DNA of 64,000 nt from Propionibacteriales bacterium (lineage in GTDB: Bacteria; Actinomycetota; Actinomycetes; Propionibacteriales; Nocardioidaceae): the NCBI GenBank assembly GCA_026392465.1, contig JAPLCA010000030.1, forward strand, positions 186,001-250,000, in the 5' to 3' direction. The position numbers and the translations under genes are program-made. The notes below the pieces were generated by a model, which saw nothing but the letters and a program-made list of their open reading frames with translations, was not told the origin of the DNA and ran no database searches. Positions 1 through 8,968 of this stretch are shown one piece after another (within the stretch, counting starts at the first letter, position 1; the number at the start of each line of letters is the position of its first letter).

Positions 1-170
1 GGGCCGACGACCTCCTCGAGGCGGTCGAGTACTACGCCGGACTGCCCGCCGACGACTACCGGAAGGCGTTCGAGTCGTCCCCGGACTTCAAGCGGCACCA
101 GGCGACGACGCTCGGGCAGTGCGGCGACGCGCAGCCGGAGGACTCCCCCGACCAGGAGTCGCAGACCTGA
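1..170 (+). CDS. 3' end of an unidentified protein gene (partial)
   Basis: The only open frame running into a stop here has codons starting at position 3 and ends with TGA at 168-170. It gives a 55-residue C-terminus that is rich in acidic residues and glutamine (ends PEDSPDQESQT), preceded by a short helical-looking stretch (DDLLEAVEYYAGLP). I do not recognise a family from this fragment. The gene is convergent with the P450 gene, which ends 4 bases further on, so the two share a very short terminator region. Its start lies outside the window. Confidence 0.6.
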   Translation, partial: ADDLLEAVEYYAGLPADDYRKAFESSPDFKRHQATTLGQCGDAQPEDSPDQESQT

Positions 171-174
171 CGGG

Positions 175-1455
175 TCAGAAGGTGACGGGCAGCTCGTCGA
201 CGCCGTAGACGAACGACAGTCGACGGAACGACAGCTCCGACTCCGGCACGGCCAGCGCGAGGTCGGGAAAGCGGCGCAGCAGCCGCGGGAACACGGTGCG
301 CAGCTCCATGCGGGCCAGCTCGGCGCCGATGCACCGGTGGATGCCGTGGCCGAACGCGAGGTGGCCGCTGCGCGGGACCCGGAAGGGGTCGAAGTCCTCC
401 GGCCTCTCCCCCGCCGCCGCGCCGTCGCGGTTGGCGCCGCTGAGCGACGCGAGCAGCACGTCGCCCTTGCGGATGCGCTGGCCGAACAGCGTCATGTCCT
501 CCTTGGCGAAACGCGGGAACGCCACCTGCACGACCGACAGGTACCGCAGCAGCTCCTCCACGACGAGGTCGATGTCCTGCGACGTGCCGTTGCGCACCAG
601 GTTGGCGTGCTTCTCCTCGCGCATGAGGACGATCGTGCCGAGGGCGATCATGCCGGCCGTCGTCTCGAAACCGCCCGTGAACACGCCGTCGGCGAGACCG
701 GCGAGGTCGACGTCGCTGATGGCGTCGCCCTCGTTGCGGATGATCTGCCCGATCAGGCCCGGGCCGGGGTCGCGACGCTGCCGCGCGACGGCGTCGAACA
801 GGAACTCGCGCTGGGCCGACACCGCACCGAACGCCGCCGCCGCGCCGTTGGTCGCGTCGAACCGTGCGCTGCCGAGGGCGGCGAACGCCTCGCGGTCCTT
901 GTAGTCGAGGCCGAGCAGCTCGCAGATGGTCTGGAACGGCACCGGGAACGCGAGGTGCTTCGCGACGTCGGCGGGCGATCCGGACGCCTCGAACGCGTCG
1001 AGCGCGTCGTCGACGATCCGCTCGACGGCCGGGCCGAGCCGCGCGAGACGTCGCATCGTGAACTCGGGCGTGACGATCTTGCGCAGCCTCGTGTGCAGCG
1101 GAGGGTCGGTGAACCCGAGGCCGCCGATGTCGTCGGACGTGGCCGGACCGTCACCGTGGAAGAGGTGGCGGATGTCGTTGGAGTAGCTGTCGCGGTCGGT
1201 CAGGACGGTGCGGGTCTCGTCGTAGCCGGACACCAGGTAGGCGTTGAACGAGAACGGGAGCGACAGCTTGTGCAGACGCTCCTGGCCGCGGATCTCGGCC
1301 AGCCGCGGCACCGGGTCGAGGCCGTTCCGCTGGAGCGGCACCTTGGTCGCCTCGGGGATGAAGGAGATGCGGGAGAGGTCGATGCCCTTGCGTCGCACCC
1401 GACGCATGACGAGCGAACCGGCCCAGGACGTCAGCCGTCCGCGTACGTCGATCAC
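175..1455 (-). CDS. Cytochrome P450 monooxygenase
   Basis: Soluble bacterial heme-thiolate monooxygenase of 426 residues, a normal length with no membrane anchor. Visible signatures are the I-helix oxygen-activation motif GGFETT near residue 260, the K-helix ExxR motif (EELLR) near residue 300, and the heme loop FGHGIHRCIG, whose Cys (about residue 375) is the proximal iron ligand. The ATG start gives MIDVRGRL. The gene is divergent from the amino-acid permease, with about 110 bases between the starts. No ferredoxin or ferredoxin reductase gene is adjacent, so redox partner and substrate cannot be deduced. Family assignment is firm; function beyond 'P450' is open. Confidence 0.95.
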   Translation of the reverse strand: MIDVRGRLTSWAGSLVMRRVRRKGIDLSRISFIPEATKVPLQRNGLDPVPRLAEIRGQERLHKLSLPFSFNAYLVSGYDETRTVLTDRDSYSNDIRHLFHGDGPATSDDIGGLGFTDPPLHTRLRKIVTPEFTMRRLARLGPAVERIVDDALDAFEASGSPADVAKHLAFPVPFQTICELLGLDYKDREAFAALGSARFDATNGAAAAFGAVSAQREFLFDAVARQRRDPGPGLIGQIIRNEGDAISDVDLAGLADGVFTGGFETTAGMIALGTIVLMREEKHANLVRNGTSQDIDLVVEELLRYLSVVQVAFPRFAKEDMTLFGQRIRKGDVLLASLSGANRDGAAAGERPEDFDPFRVPRSGHLAFGHGIHRCIGAELARMELRTVFPRLLRRFPDLALAVPESELSFRRLSFVYGVDELPVTF

Positions 1456-1519
1456 GCCTCGACGGTACTACTGGTGTTGCATCTGGAGGGCAGGCGGAGC
1501 AAGGTGTCACCCAAACTCT

Positions 1520-1543
1520 GCACCGGAGCGGTCGCTCCAGTGC
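1520..1543. promoter_or_regulatory. Inverted repeat in the P450/permease divergent region
   Basis: Two arms (GCACCGGAGCG and CGCTCCAGTGC) pair over 10 of 11 positions around a 2-base centre, about 20 bases upstream of the permease start and 65 upstream of the P450 start. It could be a repressor operator or a leader hairpin. I see no regulator gene next to it. Confidence 0.3.
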
Positions 1544-1564
1544 GCCCACGAGCGAGGGAGACGC

Positions 1565-3016
1565 ATGACCACCGAGACCGCAGGAGTCCAGGGGCCGACG
1601 GAGCTCCGGAGGGTCATGGGGCCCAAGCTCCTCCTCCTGTTCATCGTCGGTGACATCCTCGGTGCCGGCATCTACGCGGTGACCGGACAGATGGCGGGGA
1701 AGGTCGGCGGACTCGTCTGGCTGCCGTTCCTCCTGGCATTCGTCGTGGCCTCGATGACGGCGTTGTCGTACCTGGAGCTCGTCACGAAGTACCCGCAGGC
1801 CGCCGGCGCCGCGCTGTACGCCCACAAGGCGTTCGGCATCCACTTCGTGACGTTCCTCATCGCGTTCGCGGTGGTCTGCTCGGGCATCACCAGCGCATCG
1901 ACGGCGGCGAAGACGCTCGCCGACCAGTTCACCGGCGGTCTGGAGGTGAACGGCTGGGTCGACGGTCCGTCCAGCAGCGGCACGATCGTCGCCATCGCGA
2001 TGGGGTTCATGCTGCTGCTGGCGATCATCAACCTGCGCGGCGTCGGCGAGAGCGTCAAGTTCAACGTCGTGCTGACCCTCGTCGAGCTCGCCGCTCTGTC
2101 CATCGTCATCGGCGTCGGCTTCTACGCCATGAGCCGGAACGGCGCGAACCTGTCGGAGGTCGTGACCTTCACCGACTACGAGGACCGCGGGCTCTTCCTC
2201 GCCGTGACGGCTGCGACGTCGATCGCGTTCTTCGCCATGGTCGGCTTCGAGGACGCCGTGAACATGGTCGAGGAGGTCAAGGAGCCGAACAAGATCTTCC
2301 CCCGCGCGATGCTGACCGGGCTCGGCATCGCGGTGATCCTGTACATGCTGGTCGCCGTGTCCGTCGTGGCCGTCCTCACCGCCGACGGGGCGAAGACGGT
2401 GGGCGAGAACTCTGAGGGACGCGCCCTGCTCGAGGTCGTCTCGCAGGGTGCGCCGGACTTCCCGATCGACCGGGTCTTCCCGTTCCTCGCGGTCTTCGCG
2501 GTGGCCAACACCGCGCTGATCAACATGCTCATGGCGAGCCGCCTGCTCTACGGCATGGCGAAGCAGGGCGTGCTCCCCCGCCAGCTCGGCTCGGTCCTGC
2601 CGGGTCGCCGCACCCCGTGGGTGGCGGTCGCGTTCAGCACCCTGCTCGCGCTCGGGCTGATCTTCTACGTCACCCGCGACGCCGAGAGCAACGTGGTCGG
2701 CAACCTGTCGAACGTGACCGCGTTCCTCCTGCTGTGCGTCTTCGCCGTCGTGAACGTGGCCTGCCTCGTCCTGCGGCGCAACCCGGGCGACGCTCAGAAG
2801 GACCACTTCGTGTCGCCGTGGATCCTTCCCGGCATCGCCGCGATCCTCTGCGTGTTCCTGGCCGGACCGTGGGTCGAGCGCGACTCGGAGGTCTACAAGA
2901 TCGCCGGCGCGCTCATGCTGATCGGCGTCGTGCTGTGGGCGGTCACCTACGCGATCAACAAGCTCACCGGCACCGCCGACAGCGAGTTCAAGGACGTCGA
3001 GCAGCTCGGTGGCTGA
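1565..3016 (+). CDS. APC-superfamily amino-acid permease
   Basis: Integral membrane transporter of 483 residues, about 12 hydrophobic segments, of the amino acid-polyamine-organocation superfamily. The first helix carries the family's unwound substrate-binding motif (GDILGAGIYAVTG, near residue 30), and helix 6 contains the equivalent FFAMVGFEDAVN stretch. I chose the ATG at 1565 because GAGGGAG sits 5 bases upstream and the protein then begins just before the first conserved helix; a longer upstream reading adds an unlikely basic N-terminus. The stop overlaps the next small gene. Substrate cannot be read from sequence; a cation-amino acid symporter or exchanger is typical. Confidence 0.9.
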   Translation: MTTETAGVQGPTELRRVMGPKLLLLFIVGDILGAGIYAVTGQMAGKVGGLVWLPFLLAFVVASMTALSYLELVTKYPQAAGAALYAHKAFGIHFVTFLIAFAVVCSGITSASTAAKTLADQFTGGLEVNGWVDGPSSSGTIVAIAMGFMLLLAIINLRGVGESVKFNVVLTLVELAALSIVIGVGFYAMSRNGANLSEVVTFTDYEDRGLFLAVTAATSIAFFAMVGFEDAVNMVEEVKEPNKIFPRAMLTGLGIAVILYMLVAVSVVAVLTADGAKTVGENSEGRALLEVVSQGAPDFPIDRVFPFLAVFAVANTALINMLMASRLLYGMAKQGVLPRQLGSVLPGRRTPWVAVAFSTLLALGLIFYVTRDAESNVVGNLSNVTAFLLLCVFAVVNVACLVLRRNPGDAQKDHFVSPWILPGIAAILCVFLAGPWVERDSEVYKIAGALMLIGVVLWAVTYAINKLTGTADSEFKDVEQLGG

Positions 3017-3314
3017 CTCTCCGCACTCGGTGGTCGTGGCCGGCTGGCTCCGTGTGGAGCCGGCCGCACGCGACGCGTACGTGGCCGCCTGCCGTCCCGT
3101 CGTAGAGCTGGCGCGCCGCACCGACGGCTGCCTGGCCTTCGCGCTGACGGCCGACAGCGTCGACCCCGGCCTCGTCCAGGTGCACGAGCACTGGACGGAC
3201 GAGGTCGCCCTGCTCGCGTTCCGGGCGCTGCCCGATGACGACGCGGTGGAGCTTCCCGAGGTGCTGGACGCCGACGTCCGCCGCTACCACGTGCAGGAGG
3301 AGGGCCCGGCCTGA
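3009..3314 (+). CDS. Antibiotic biosynthesis monooxygenase (ABM) domain protein
   Basis: Small 101-residue single-domain protein of the dimeric alpha-beta barrel (ABM) fold. The pattern of an N-terminal strand (VVVAGWLRV), the 'ARRTDGCLAF' turn and a late 'VHEHWTDE' strand is characteristic. Such proteins are cofactor-free quinol-type monooxygenases or stress proteins; no specific substrate can be assigned. The GTG start overlaps the last 8 bases of the permease gene, so the two are translationally coupled. A strong hairpin spans its stop codon. Confidence 0.8.
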   Translation: MADSPHSVVVAGWLRVEPAARDAYVAACRPVVELARRTDGCLAFALTADSVDPGLVQVHEHWTDEVALLAFRALPDDDAVELPEVLDADVRRYHVQEEGPA

Positions 3315-3330
3315 GCCGGACCCTCCTCCT
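3295..3330. terminator. Convergent terminator hairpin over the ABM stop codon
   Basis: A 16-bp stem with one mismatch (arms 3295-3310 and 3315-3330) closes a 4-base loop that contains the TGA stop of the upstream gene. It lies between two convergent genes. There is no long U tract, which is usual in high-GC actinobacteria. Confidence 0.6.
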
Positions 3331-3365
3331 CCGCACGGGCCTGGGGCACGACGCCCCCTCGCGAC

Positions 3366-4364
3366 CTACTCCTTCGGGGCGGAGTGCCCGTCGTCGACCT
3401 TCTCGGGGTACCTGCGCGAGTACCAGAGGCTCACGACCGTCGTGGTGCCGAGGATGACGACGATCGCACCGAGGCTCGCGAGCGTGGGGATCTCCGGGAC
3501 CTTCACGTGCTCGCCGCCGTTGATGAAGGGCAGCTCGTTCTCGTGCAGGGCGTGGAGCAGCAGCTTGACGCCGATGAACGCGAGCAGCACCGCCAGGCCC
3601 TGCGACAGGAACACCAGACGCTTGAGCAGGTCGCCGAGCAGGAAGTAGAGCTGACGCAGGCCCATGAGGGCGAACACGTTGGCCGTGAACACCAGGTACG
3701 GCTCCTTGGTGAGGCCGTAGATCGCCGGGATCGAGTCGAGCGCGAACAGCAGGTCGGTGGTGCCGAGCGCGATGATGACGAGCGCCATCGGGGTCAGCGC
3801 GCGGCGGCCGTTCTCCCGCACGATGAGCTTGAGGCCGTCCCACTGCTCGGTGAGGTTGAAGCGGCGTCGGGCGAAGCGGACGACCGCGTTCTCGCCGTCG
3901 TCGTCGTGGTCGGTGTCGCGGATCAGGTTGATCGCCGTGTAGAGCAGGAAGGCGCCGAACAGGTAGAAGATCCACGAGAAGTTGTTGATCGCCACGGCGC
4001 CGACGGCGATGAAGATCGCGCGGAACACCAGCGCGATGATGATGCCGACCAGCAGGGCCTCCTGCTGGTACTTCCGCGGCACCTTGAAGCTCGCCATGAT
4101 GATGATGAAGATGAACAGGTTGTCGATCGACAGGCTGTACTCCGTCAGCCACCCGGCGAAGAACTCCACGCCGTACTGGGAGCCGTGGTAGCTGAACGTC
4201 CAGATGCCGAAGGCCACCGCCAGCCCGACGTAGATGGCGAGGTAGGTCGCGCACTCCTTCATCGACGGCTCGTGCGGCTTGCGCGCCACGACGAACACGT
4301 CGAACAGGATGATCGCGATGGTCACCCCGACGGTGATGGACCACTCCAGGGTCGAGACGTTCAC
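3366..4364 (-). CDS. TerC-family integral membrane protein (probable metal exporter)
   Basis: 332 residues with about 8-9 transmembrane segments. Family hallmarks are the acidic intramembrane motifs LSIDNLFIF (about residue 82) and LFALDSIPAIYGLT (about residue 212), which are thought to form the ion path. TerC/Alx relatives export manganese or help metallate exported proteins, and are classically linked to tellurite resistance. The start is a GTG with GGAGG 7 bases upstream. That Shine-Dalgarno is part of a perfect 8-bp hairpin and follows a manganese-riboswitch-like leader, which supports a manganese role and translational control. Name and fold are sure; the transported ion is inferred. 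Confidence 0.92.
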   Translation of the reverse strand: MNVSTLEWSITVGVTIAIILFDVFVVARKPHEPSMKECATYLAIYVGLAVAFGIWTFSYHGSQYGVEFFAGWLTEYSLSIDNLFIFIIIMASFKVPRKYQQEALLVGIIIALVFRAIFIAVGAVAINNFSWIFYLFGAFLLYTAINLIRDTDHDDDGENAVVRFARRRFNLTEQWDGLKLIVRENGRRALTPMALVIIALGTTDLLFALDSIPAIYGLTKEPYLVFTANVFALMGLRQLYFLLGDLLKRLVFLSQGLAVLLAFIGVKLLLHALHENELPFINGGEHVKVPEIPTLASLGAIVVILGTTTVVSLWYSRRYPEKVDDGHSAPKE

Positions 4365-4371
4365 TCAGGTT

Positions 4372-4399
4372 CCTCCGGTCGACAGACGTGTACCGGAGG
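4372..4399 (-). promoter_or_regulatory. Shine-Dalgarno-sequestering hairpin of terC
   Basis: On the RNA, CCTCCGGT (4392-4399) pairs perfectly with ACCGGAGG (4372-4379), which contains the GGAGG of terC. The CCTCCG part is also the 3' strand of the riboswitch P1 helix, so P1 formation and Shine-Dalgarno sequestration exclude each other. This is the expected arrangement for a ligand-induced ON switch acting on translation. Confidence 0.75.
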
Positions 4400-4497
4400 T
4401 CTCTTCCGCCCGCGGACCGCGGACCCGCAGCACCGGAGGGTCAGGCGGACCCCCGTGATGACGACGCTGCAGCGAAGGAATACTCCCCTCCGCCGGA
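4392..4497 (-). ncRNA. yybP-ykoY-type (manganese) riboswitch leader of terC
   Basis: The roughly 105-nt leader shows the landmarks of this class in order. They are a P1 5' strand CGGAGG (4492-4487), the conserved GGGGAGTA (4488-4481), CGTCGTCATCACGG (4466-4453), a GGTGCTGCGG segment, and AGAGACC running into the P1 3' strand CCTCCG (4399-4394). P1 pairs over 6 bp. The class senses Mn2+ and commonly precedes TerC/Alx and P-type ATPases, matching the gene below it. I matched it by eye, so a covariance-model search would settle it. Confidence 0.75.
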
Positions 4498-4562
4498 CAT
4501 TGTTGCAGCCGGCACCGGCCTGGCGCACGTCGCGGGTCCGGTGGCGGGAGCCGGCGGCGGCC

Positions 4563-5297
4563 TCAGGCGCGCCGCGCCAGCTCGGCGGCCACCCTCGCTC
4601 GGAACGCGTCGGCGTCGAGCGTGTTCCCCGGGTCCCACTTGCCCGCCAGGCTCGTCTCGGCGTGGTAGCGCACGTGGTCCGCTCCGTTGCCGAGCCTGGC
4701 CACGACGACCGCCGCAGCGACGACGGAGGCGTCCAGCTGGGCCGCGGTCGGCTGCTGGGAGAAGGGCTGCTGCGGCGCGTAGTCGATCTCGATGCCGACG
4801 TAGGAGACGTTGCCGTCACCGCCCTCCACCGGCCCGCTCGCCCGGGCCTCGCCGGCGTGGTTGGCGCGGCCGGCGGAGATCACGTGGCAGGTGCCGTCCC
4901 GTGCGACGAGCACGTGGCACAGCGGACCCCGCAGCCCGGCGCGACCGTCCCGCACCGTGGCGAGGGCCGGCTGGGGGTCCGCCGCGGTGGCTCGGAAGGC
5001 CGTGTGGTGCATCAGGACGCCGACCGGGTCGAAGGCCCACGGGCGACCACGCTCGACCCACCCCGCGTCACCCTGCACGCGGAGCCCGGCGCCGCGGAGC
5101 TCGTCGGCCAACCAGGTCAGCTGCATGCGGCGGCGTCCCGGGATCGGCAGGTCGCGCACGTAGGGCATGCGGTCGAGCAGCGCGAGCCCGCCGACGGTGA
5201 GGGTCGTCGCCAGGGCACCTCCGAGGAGCACCCGACGGCCCACGGCACCCGACCGGGTGGTCGGGCGGACCGTCGGCTGCTCGTCCATCCGTGTCAT
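4563..5297 (-). CDS. Exported N-acetylmuramoyl-L-alanine amidase (PGRP/amidase-2 fold)
   Basis: 244 residues. Residues 15-42 look like a Tat signal (GRRVLLGG followed by a hydrophobic core), so the enzyme should act outside the membrane. The amidase-2 domain shows the zinc and catalytic positions: HH at 97-98, NHAG at 146-149, VGIEID near 168-172, and H212 with K220 and DPG at 222-224. It cleaves the amide bond between muramic acid and the stem peptide. It stands alone between terC and the carbonic anhydrase, separated from the terC leader by about 65 bases. A peptidoglycan-recognition or cell-wall recycling role is plausible; a phage origin is unlikely given the signal peptide. Confidence 0.88.
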   Translation of the reverse strand: MTRMDEQPTVRPTTRSGAVGRRVLLGGALATTLTVGGLALLDRMPYVRDLPIPGRRRMQLTWLADELRGAGLRVQGDAGWVERGRPWAFDPVGVLMHHTAFRATAADPQPALATVRDGRAGLRGPLCHVLVARDGTCHVISAGRANHAGEARASGPVEGGDGNVSYVGIEIDYAPQQPFSQQPTAAQLDASVVAAAVVVARLGNGADHVRYHAETSLAGKWDPGNTLDADAFRARVAAELARRA

Positions 5298-5386
5298 CGC
5301 GCTGCTCTCGTCCTGGCCCCGGCGGGACGTCTCAGGACGACGCTACGGGGCCCGGTCCAGCCGCGCCGACGACGTGCCGGACGAGG

Positions 5387-5878
5387 TCAGGCGACGACCT
5401 CGTCGATCGCACCGGAGGCGACGTCGAACACGAAGCCGCGGACCCGGTCGGTCCTCGGCACGAAGGGGTTCGCCCGGATGCGCCGGATGCCCTGCTGCAC
5501 GTCGGCTGCAGCGTCGGGGAAGGCCTCGGCCGCCCAGCTCGGCCGGATGCCGGTCTCGGCCTCGATCTGCTGGCGGAACGCATCGTCGGTGAAGGTCACC
5601 ATGCCGCAGTCCGTGTGGTGCAGCAGCACGATCTCCTCCGTGCCGAGGAGACGTTGGCTGATGGCGAGGGACCGCAGAGCGTCCTCGGTGACCACGCCGC
5701 CGGCGTTGCGGATGACGTGGGCGTCGCCCTCGACGATCCCCAGGATCTTGGCGGGGTCGAGCCGCGCGTCCATGCAGGCGACGACCGCGACCTTGCGGGC
5801 CGGTGGCAGGGGCAGCGGGCCCTCGAAGCCCTCCTGGTAGGCGCGGTTGGCCTGGACGAACTCGTCGGTGACGGTCAT
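5387..5878 (-). CDS. Beta-class carbonic anhydrase
   Basis: Zinc enzyme that interconverts CO2 and bicarbonate, feeding carboxylases and carbamoyl-phosphate synthesis. The ligands are clear: C35 with D37 and R39 in CMDAR, then H88 and C91 in LHHTDCG. I start at the ATG at 5878 (163 residues, MTVTDEF) because CGAGGAG lies just upstream; the longer reading from 5971 adds 31 unconserved residues. Length fits the short actinobacterial group. It is cytosolic with no signal peptide, is transcribed alone, and has about 100 bases of spacer to the epimerase gene. Confidence 0.93.
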   Translation of the reverse strand: MTVTDEFVQANRAYQEGFEGPLPLPPARKVAVVACMDARLDPAKILGIVEGDAHVIRNAGGVVTEDALRSLAISQRLLGTEEIVLLHHTDCGMVTFTDDAFRQQIEAETGIRPSWAAEAFPDAAADVQQGIRRIRANPFVPRTDRVRGFVFDVASGAIDEVVA

Positions 5879-5981
5879 GACAGCTCCTCGGGGTGGGATG
5901 TGCGTCCAGCGTGCGCTCCCCCGGGACGCGACCACCGACGTCCCAGCAGACGGGACGCCGCACGGTCGCACCGCCCTGGTG

Positions 5982-6770
5982 CTACCCCGCGTCGACGTCG
6001 AGGGTGAACGTGAGCGAGCGCGCCTGCAGCCAGCGGTGCCAGTCCGGGTGCGCGAACGCGTCGGGCGGGGCCGTCTGCGGCTCGATGCAGACCGCGTGCA
6101 CGGGCTCGCTGTAGACGACCCACCAGGGCGCGTCGCTGGACAGGCGCAGCGTCAGCGCGTCGCCCCAGCGCACGATCGGATCGCGGGCGAGCCGGAAGCA
6201 GTCGTCCCACGGACCCTCGCGTGGCGCGACGAGGCGTCCGGTGGGCAGGGCGCCGTCGCGCTCGACCATCTCGAGGGGGGCGACGTCGACGTCGGCGGAC
6301 GTCCCGTCGGAGAGCGTGCGGCGGAACCACGGGTGCAGGCCGAGCGACGCGCCGGGACCGCCACCGTCCCAGGTGAGCGTGCACACGAGCCGCTGCGGCG
6401 TCAGCGCGTAGCCGAGCGTGGCGCGTCCGTCGACCGGCCACGGGTCGCCGAGATCGACCGAGAACGCCGCGCCGTCCTCGGTCGCGTCGTCCTGCTGCCA
6501 GACGGCGTCGAGACCGAGCCCGTGCAGCGCGTTGCCGTCGCCGTCGAGCGGCAGCGCGTGACGTGCCCCGGCGTGCTCGAGCGTGCCGCCGCCGATCCGC
6601 CCCGCCCAGGGCACCATCGGGTAGCACCCGCGGGAGATCGACGTCGGCACGCCGGGCACCTCCTGCGTCGAGAGCAGCTCCTCCCCTGCGACGGTGAAGG
6701 ACACCAGCCGGGCTCCGTGCGCCGGGTCGACCTCGATCGCGAGGTCGCCCGCTGCGGCACGCACGGTCAC
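5982..6770 (-). CDS. Aldose 1-epimerase family protein
   Basis: 262 residues of the galactose-mutarotase-like fold, which interconverts alpha and beta anomers of hexoses. Family landmarks are the 'GARLVSF' start, '[10 protein letters not shown]' near residue 50, 'HGLG' near residue 80, 'LGLHPWFRR' (catalytic His) in the middle and '[12 protein letters not shown]' (catalytic Glu) near the C-terminus. The GTG start overlaps the uvrB stop by four bases (GTGA), so it is co-transcribed and probably translationally coupled with uvrB. There is no obvious functional link to repair. Confidence 0.88.
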   Translation of the reverse strand: MTVRAAAGDLAIEVDPAHGARLVSFTVAGEELLSTQEVPGVPTSISRGCYPMVPWAGRIGGGTLEHAGARHALPLDGDGNALHGLGLDAVWQQDDATEDGAAFSVDLGDPWPVDGRATLGYALTPQRLVCTLTWDGGGPGASLGLHPWFRRTLSDGTSADVDVAPLEMVERDGALPTGRLVAPREGPWDDCFRLARDPIVRWGDALTLRLSSDAPWWVVYSEPVHAVCIEPQTAPPDAFAHPDWHRWLQARSLTFTLDVDAG

Positions 6771-8851
6771 GCGTGAGCCTCGAGCATGCCGCGCAGCTCC
6801 TTCTTCAGCTCCCCGATCTCGTCGCGCAGCCGGGCGGCGACCTCGAACTGCAGGTCGGCGGCGGCCGTGTGCATCTGCTCGCTCAGCTGCTCGATGAGCG
6901 CCGCGAGGTCGGCCGAGGGCAGGTCGGCGAGGTCCGCGGTGTGCTGGCCGAGCGGCACCGGCGCACCCCGACGCTTGTGGTCGCCGGTGGCGGCGAGCAG
7001 CTTCGTCGTGTCGGCGTCCTCGCGGGCCAGCAGGTCGGTGATGTCGCCGATCTTCTTGCGCAGCGGCTGCGGGTCGATGCCGCGCTCGGTGTTGTAGGCG
7101 ACCTGACGCTCGCGACGCCGGTTCGTCTCGTCGATGGCCAGCGCCATCGAGTCCGTGATCCGGTCGGCGTACATGATCACCTGGCCGGACACGTTGCGGG
7201 CGGCACGGCCGATCGTCTGGATGAGCGAGCGACCGGAGCGCAGGAAGCCCTCCTTGTCGGCGTCGAGGATCGCCACCAGGCTCACCTCGGGCAGGTCGAG
7301 GCCCTCGCGCAGCAGGTTGATGCCGACGAGCACGTCGTACTCGCCCATCCGCAGCTCGCGCAGCAGCTCGACCCGGCGCAGGGTGTCGACCTCGCTGTGC
7401 AGGTAGCGCGTGCGGATGCCGGCCTCGAGCAGGTAGTCGGTGAGGTCCTCGGACATCTTCTTGGTGAGCGTGGTGACGAGGACACGCTCGTTCTTCTCGA
7501 CCCGGTCGCGGATCTGCGCGACGAGGTCGTCGATCTGACCGCGCGTCGGCTTGACCAGCACCTCGGGGTCGACCAGGCCCGTGGGCCGGATGATCTGCTC
7601 GACCACCTCTCCCCCGGTCTTCTCCATCTCGTAGTTGCCCGGCGTGGCCGACAGGTACACCGTCTGGCCGATGCGCTCGAGGAACTCGCTCCACGTGAGC
7701 GGGCGGTTGTCCATGGCGCTCGGCAGCCGGAAGCCGTGCTCGACGAGCGTGCGCTTGCGGGACATGTCGCCCTCGTACATGGCGCCGATCTGCGGCACCG
7801 TCACGTGCGACTCGTCGAGGACGAGCACGAAGTCCTCGGGAAAGTAGTCGAGCAGGCAGTTGGGTGCCGAGCCCGGCGCCCGGCCGTCCATGTGGCGCGA
7901 GTAGTTCTCGATGCCCGAGCAGGTGCCGACCTGCTGCATCATCTCGATGTCGTAGGTGGTGCGCATGCGCAGCCGCTGCGCCTCGAGCAGGCTGCCCTGT
8001 GCCTCGAGCTCGGCCAGGCGGTCCTTGAGCTCGATCTCGATGCTCTCGATGGCCCGCGTCATGATGTCGGGCCCCACGGCGTAGTGGGTCGCGGCGCCGA
8101 CGGCCAGCTCGGTGTCCTCGCTGATCACCTCGCCGGTGAGCGGGTGCAGCGTCATGAGCCGCTCGATCTCGTCGCCGAAGAACTCGATGCGGACCGCCAT
8201 CTCCTGGTAGACGGGGAAGATCTCGAGCGTGTCGCCCTTGACCCGGAAGGTGCCCCGGGTCGGCGCGACGTCGTTGCGGACGTACTGGGCCTGCACGAGC
8301 GTGCGCAGCAGCTCCTCGCGCGGCTTCTCGTCGCCGACCGTGAAGCGGATCATGCGCTCCATGTACTCCTGCGCCGACCCGAGGCCGTAGATGCAGGAGA
8401 CGGTGGCCACGACGATCACGTCGCGTCGGGTGAGCAGCGACCACGTGGCACTGTGGCGCAGCCGCTCGACCTCCTCGTTGATCGAGGAGTCCTTCTCGAT
8501 GTAGGTGTCGCTCTGCGGGACGTACGCCTCGGGCTGGTAGTAGTCGTAGTAGGAGACGAAGTACTCGACGGCGTTGTTCGGCAGCAGCTCGCGCAGCTCG
8601 TTCGCGAACTGGGCGGCGAGCGTCTTGTTCGGCAGCATGACGAGCATGGGCCGCTGGAGCCGCTCGGCCAGCCAGGCGGTGGTGGCCGTCTTGCCGGTGC
8701 CGGTCGCGCCCATGAGCACGACGTCCTGCTCGCCGCCCTCGATCCGCTCCTGCAGCGCCTGGATGGCGGCGGGCTGGTCGCCGGCGGGCTCGTACTCGGA
8801 GACGACGGTGAAGGGGGCGACCTGACGGCGCAGCTCGGACAAGGGCCTCAT
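6767..8851 (-). CDS. uvrB: Excinuclease ABC subunit UvrB
   Basis: 694-residue helicase-like subunit of nucleotide excision repair. It loads onto damage with UvrA, then recruits UvrC for incision. Walker [11 protein letters not shown] is near residue 45, the beta-hairpin region [13 protein letters not shown] near 100, the Walker B-type LVLDESHVT near 340, and a C-terminal UVR coiled-coil ([20 protein letters not shown]) that contacts UvrC. Length is standard. The ATG at 8851 gives the conserved [14 protein letters not shown] start. It is divergent from a tetR gene, with 117 bases between the starts. Confidence 0.98.
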   Translation of the reverse strand: MRPLSELRRQVAPFTVVSEYEPAGDQPAAIQALQERIEGGEQDVVLMGATGTGKTATTAWLAERLQRPMLVMLPNKTLAAQFANELRELLPNNAVEYFVSYYDYYQPEAYVPQSDTYIEKDSSINEEVERLRHSATWSLLTRRDVIVVATVSCIYGLGSAQEYMERMIRFTVGDEKPREELLRTLVQAQYVRNDVAPTRGTFRVKGDTLEIFPVYQEMAVRIEFFGDEIERLMTLHPLTGEVISEDTELAVGAATHYAVGPDIMTRAIESIEIELKDRLAELEAQGSLLEAQRLRMRTTYDIEMMQQVGTCSGIENYSRHMDGRAPGSAPNCLLDYFPEDFVLVLDESHVTVPQIGAMYEGDMSRKRTLVEHGFRLPSAMDNRPLTWSEFLERIGQTVYLSATPGNYEMEKTGGEVVEQIIRPTGLVDPEVLVKPTRGQIDDLVAQIRDRVEKNERVLVTTLTKKMSEDLTDYLLEAGIRTRYLHSEVDTLRRVELLRELRMGEYDVLVGINLLREGLDLPEVSLVAILDADKEGFLRSGRSLIQTIGRAARNVSGQVIMYADRITDSMALAIDETNRRRERQVAYNTERGIDPQPLRKKIGDITDLLAREDADTTKLLAATGDHKRRGAPVPLGQHTADLADLPSADLAALIEQLSEQMHTAAADLQFEVAARLRDEIGELKKELRGMLEAHA

Positions 8852-8933
8852 GTGCTCCACCGTACGACCCGCCACCGACAGTGGCGCGTCCGACGACGTC
8901 CGACCGGACGACCCGCCACGACGCCCCGGGAGT

Positions 8934-8951
8934 GACGTCGCGCGCGACGTC
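8934..8951. promoter_or_regulatory. 18-bp perfect palindrome upstream of tetR
   Basis: GACGTCGCG followed directly by its reverse complement CGCGACGTC forms an uninterrupted 18-bp palindrome, 17 bases before the tetR start codon and between the divergent uvrB and tetR genes. Size, symmetry and place suit an autoregulatory TetR operator. This is inference; no binding data are available. Confidence 0.5.
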
Positions 8952-8968
8952 GAGCCTAGGATGCATCC

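Noticed and set aside
175-3314. P450, permease and ABM protein as a biosynthetic cluster
   Set aside because: No synthase or scaffold gene; three unrelated transcription units or pairs do not make a cluster.
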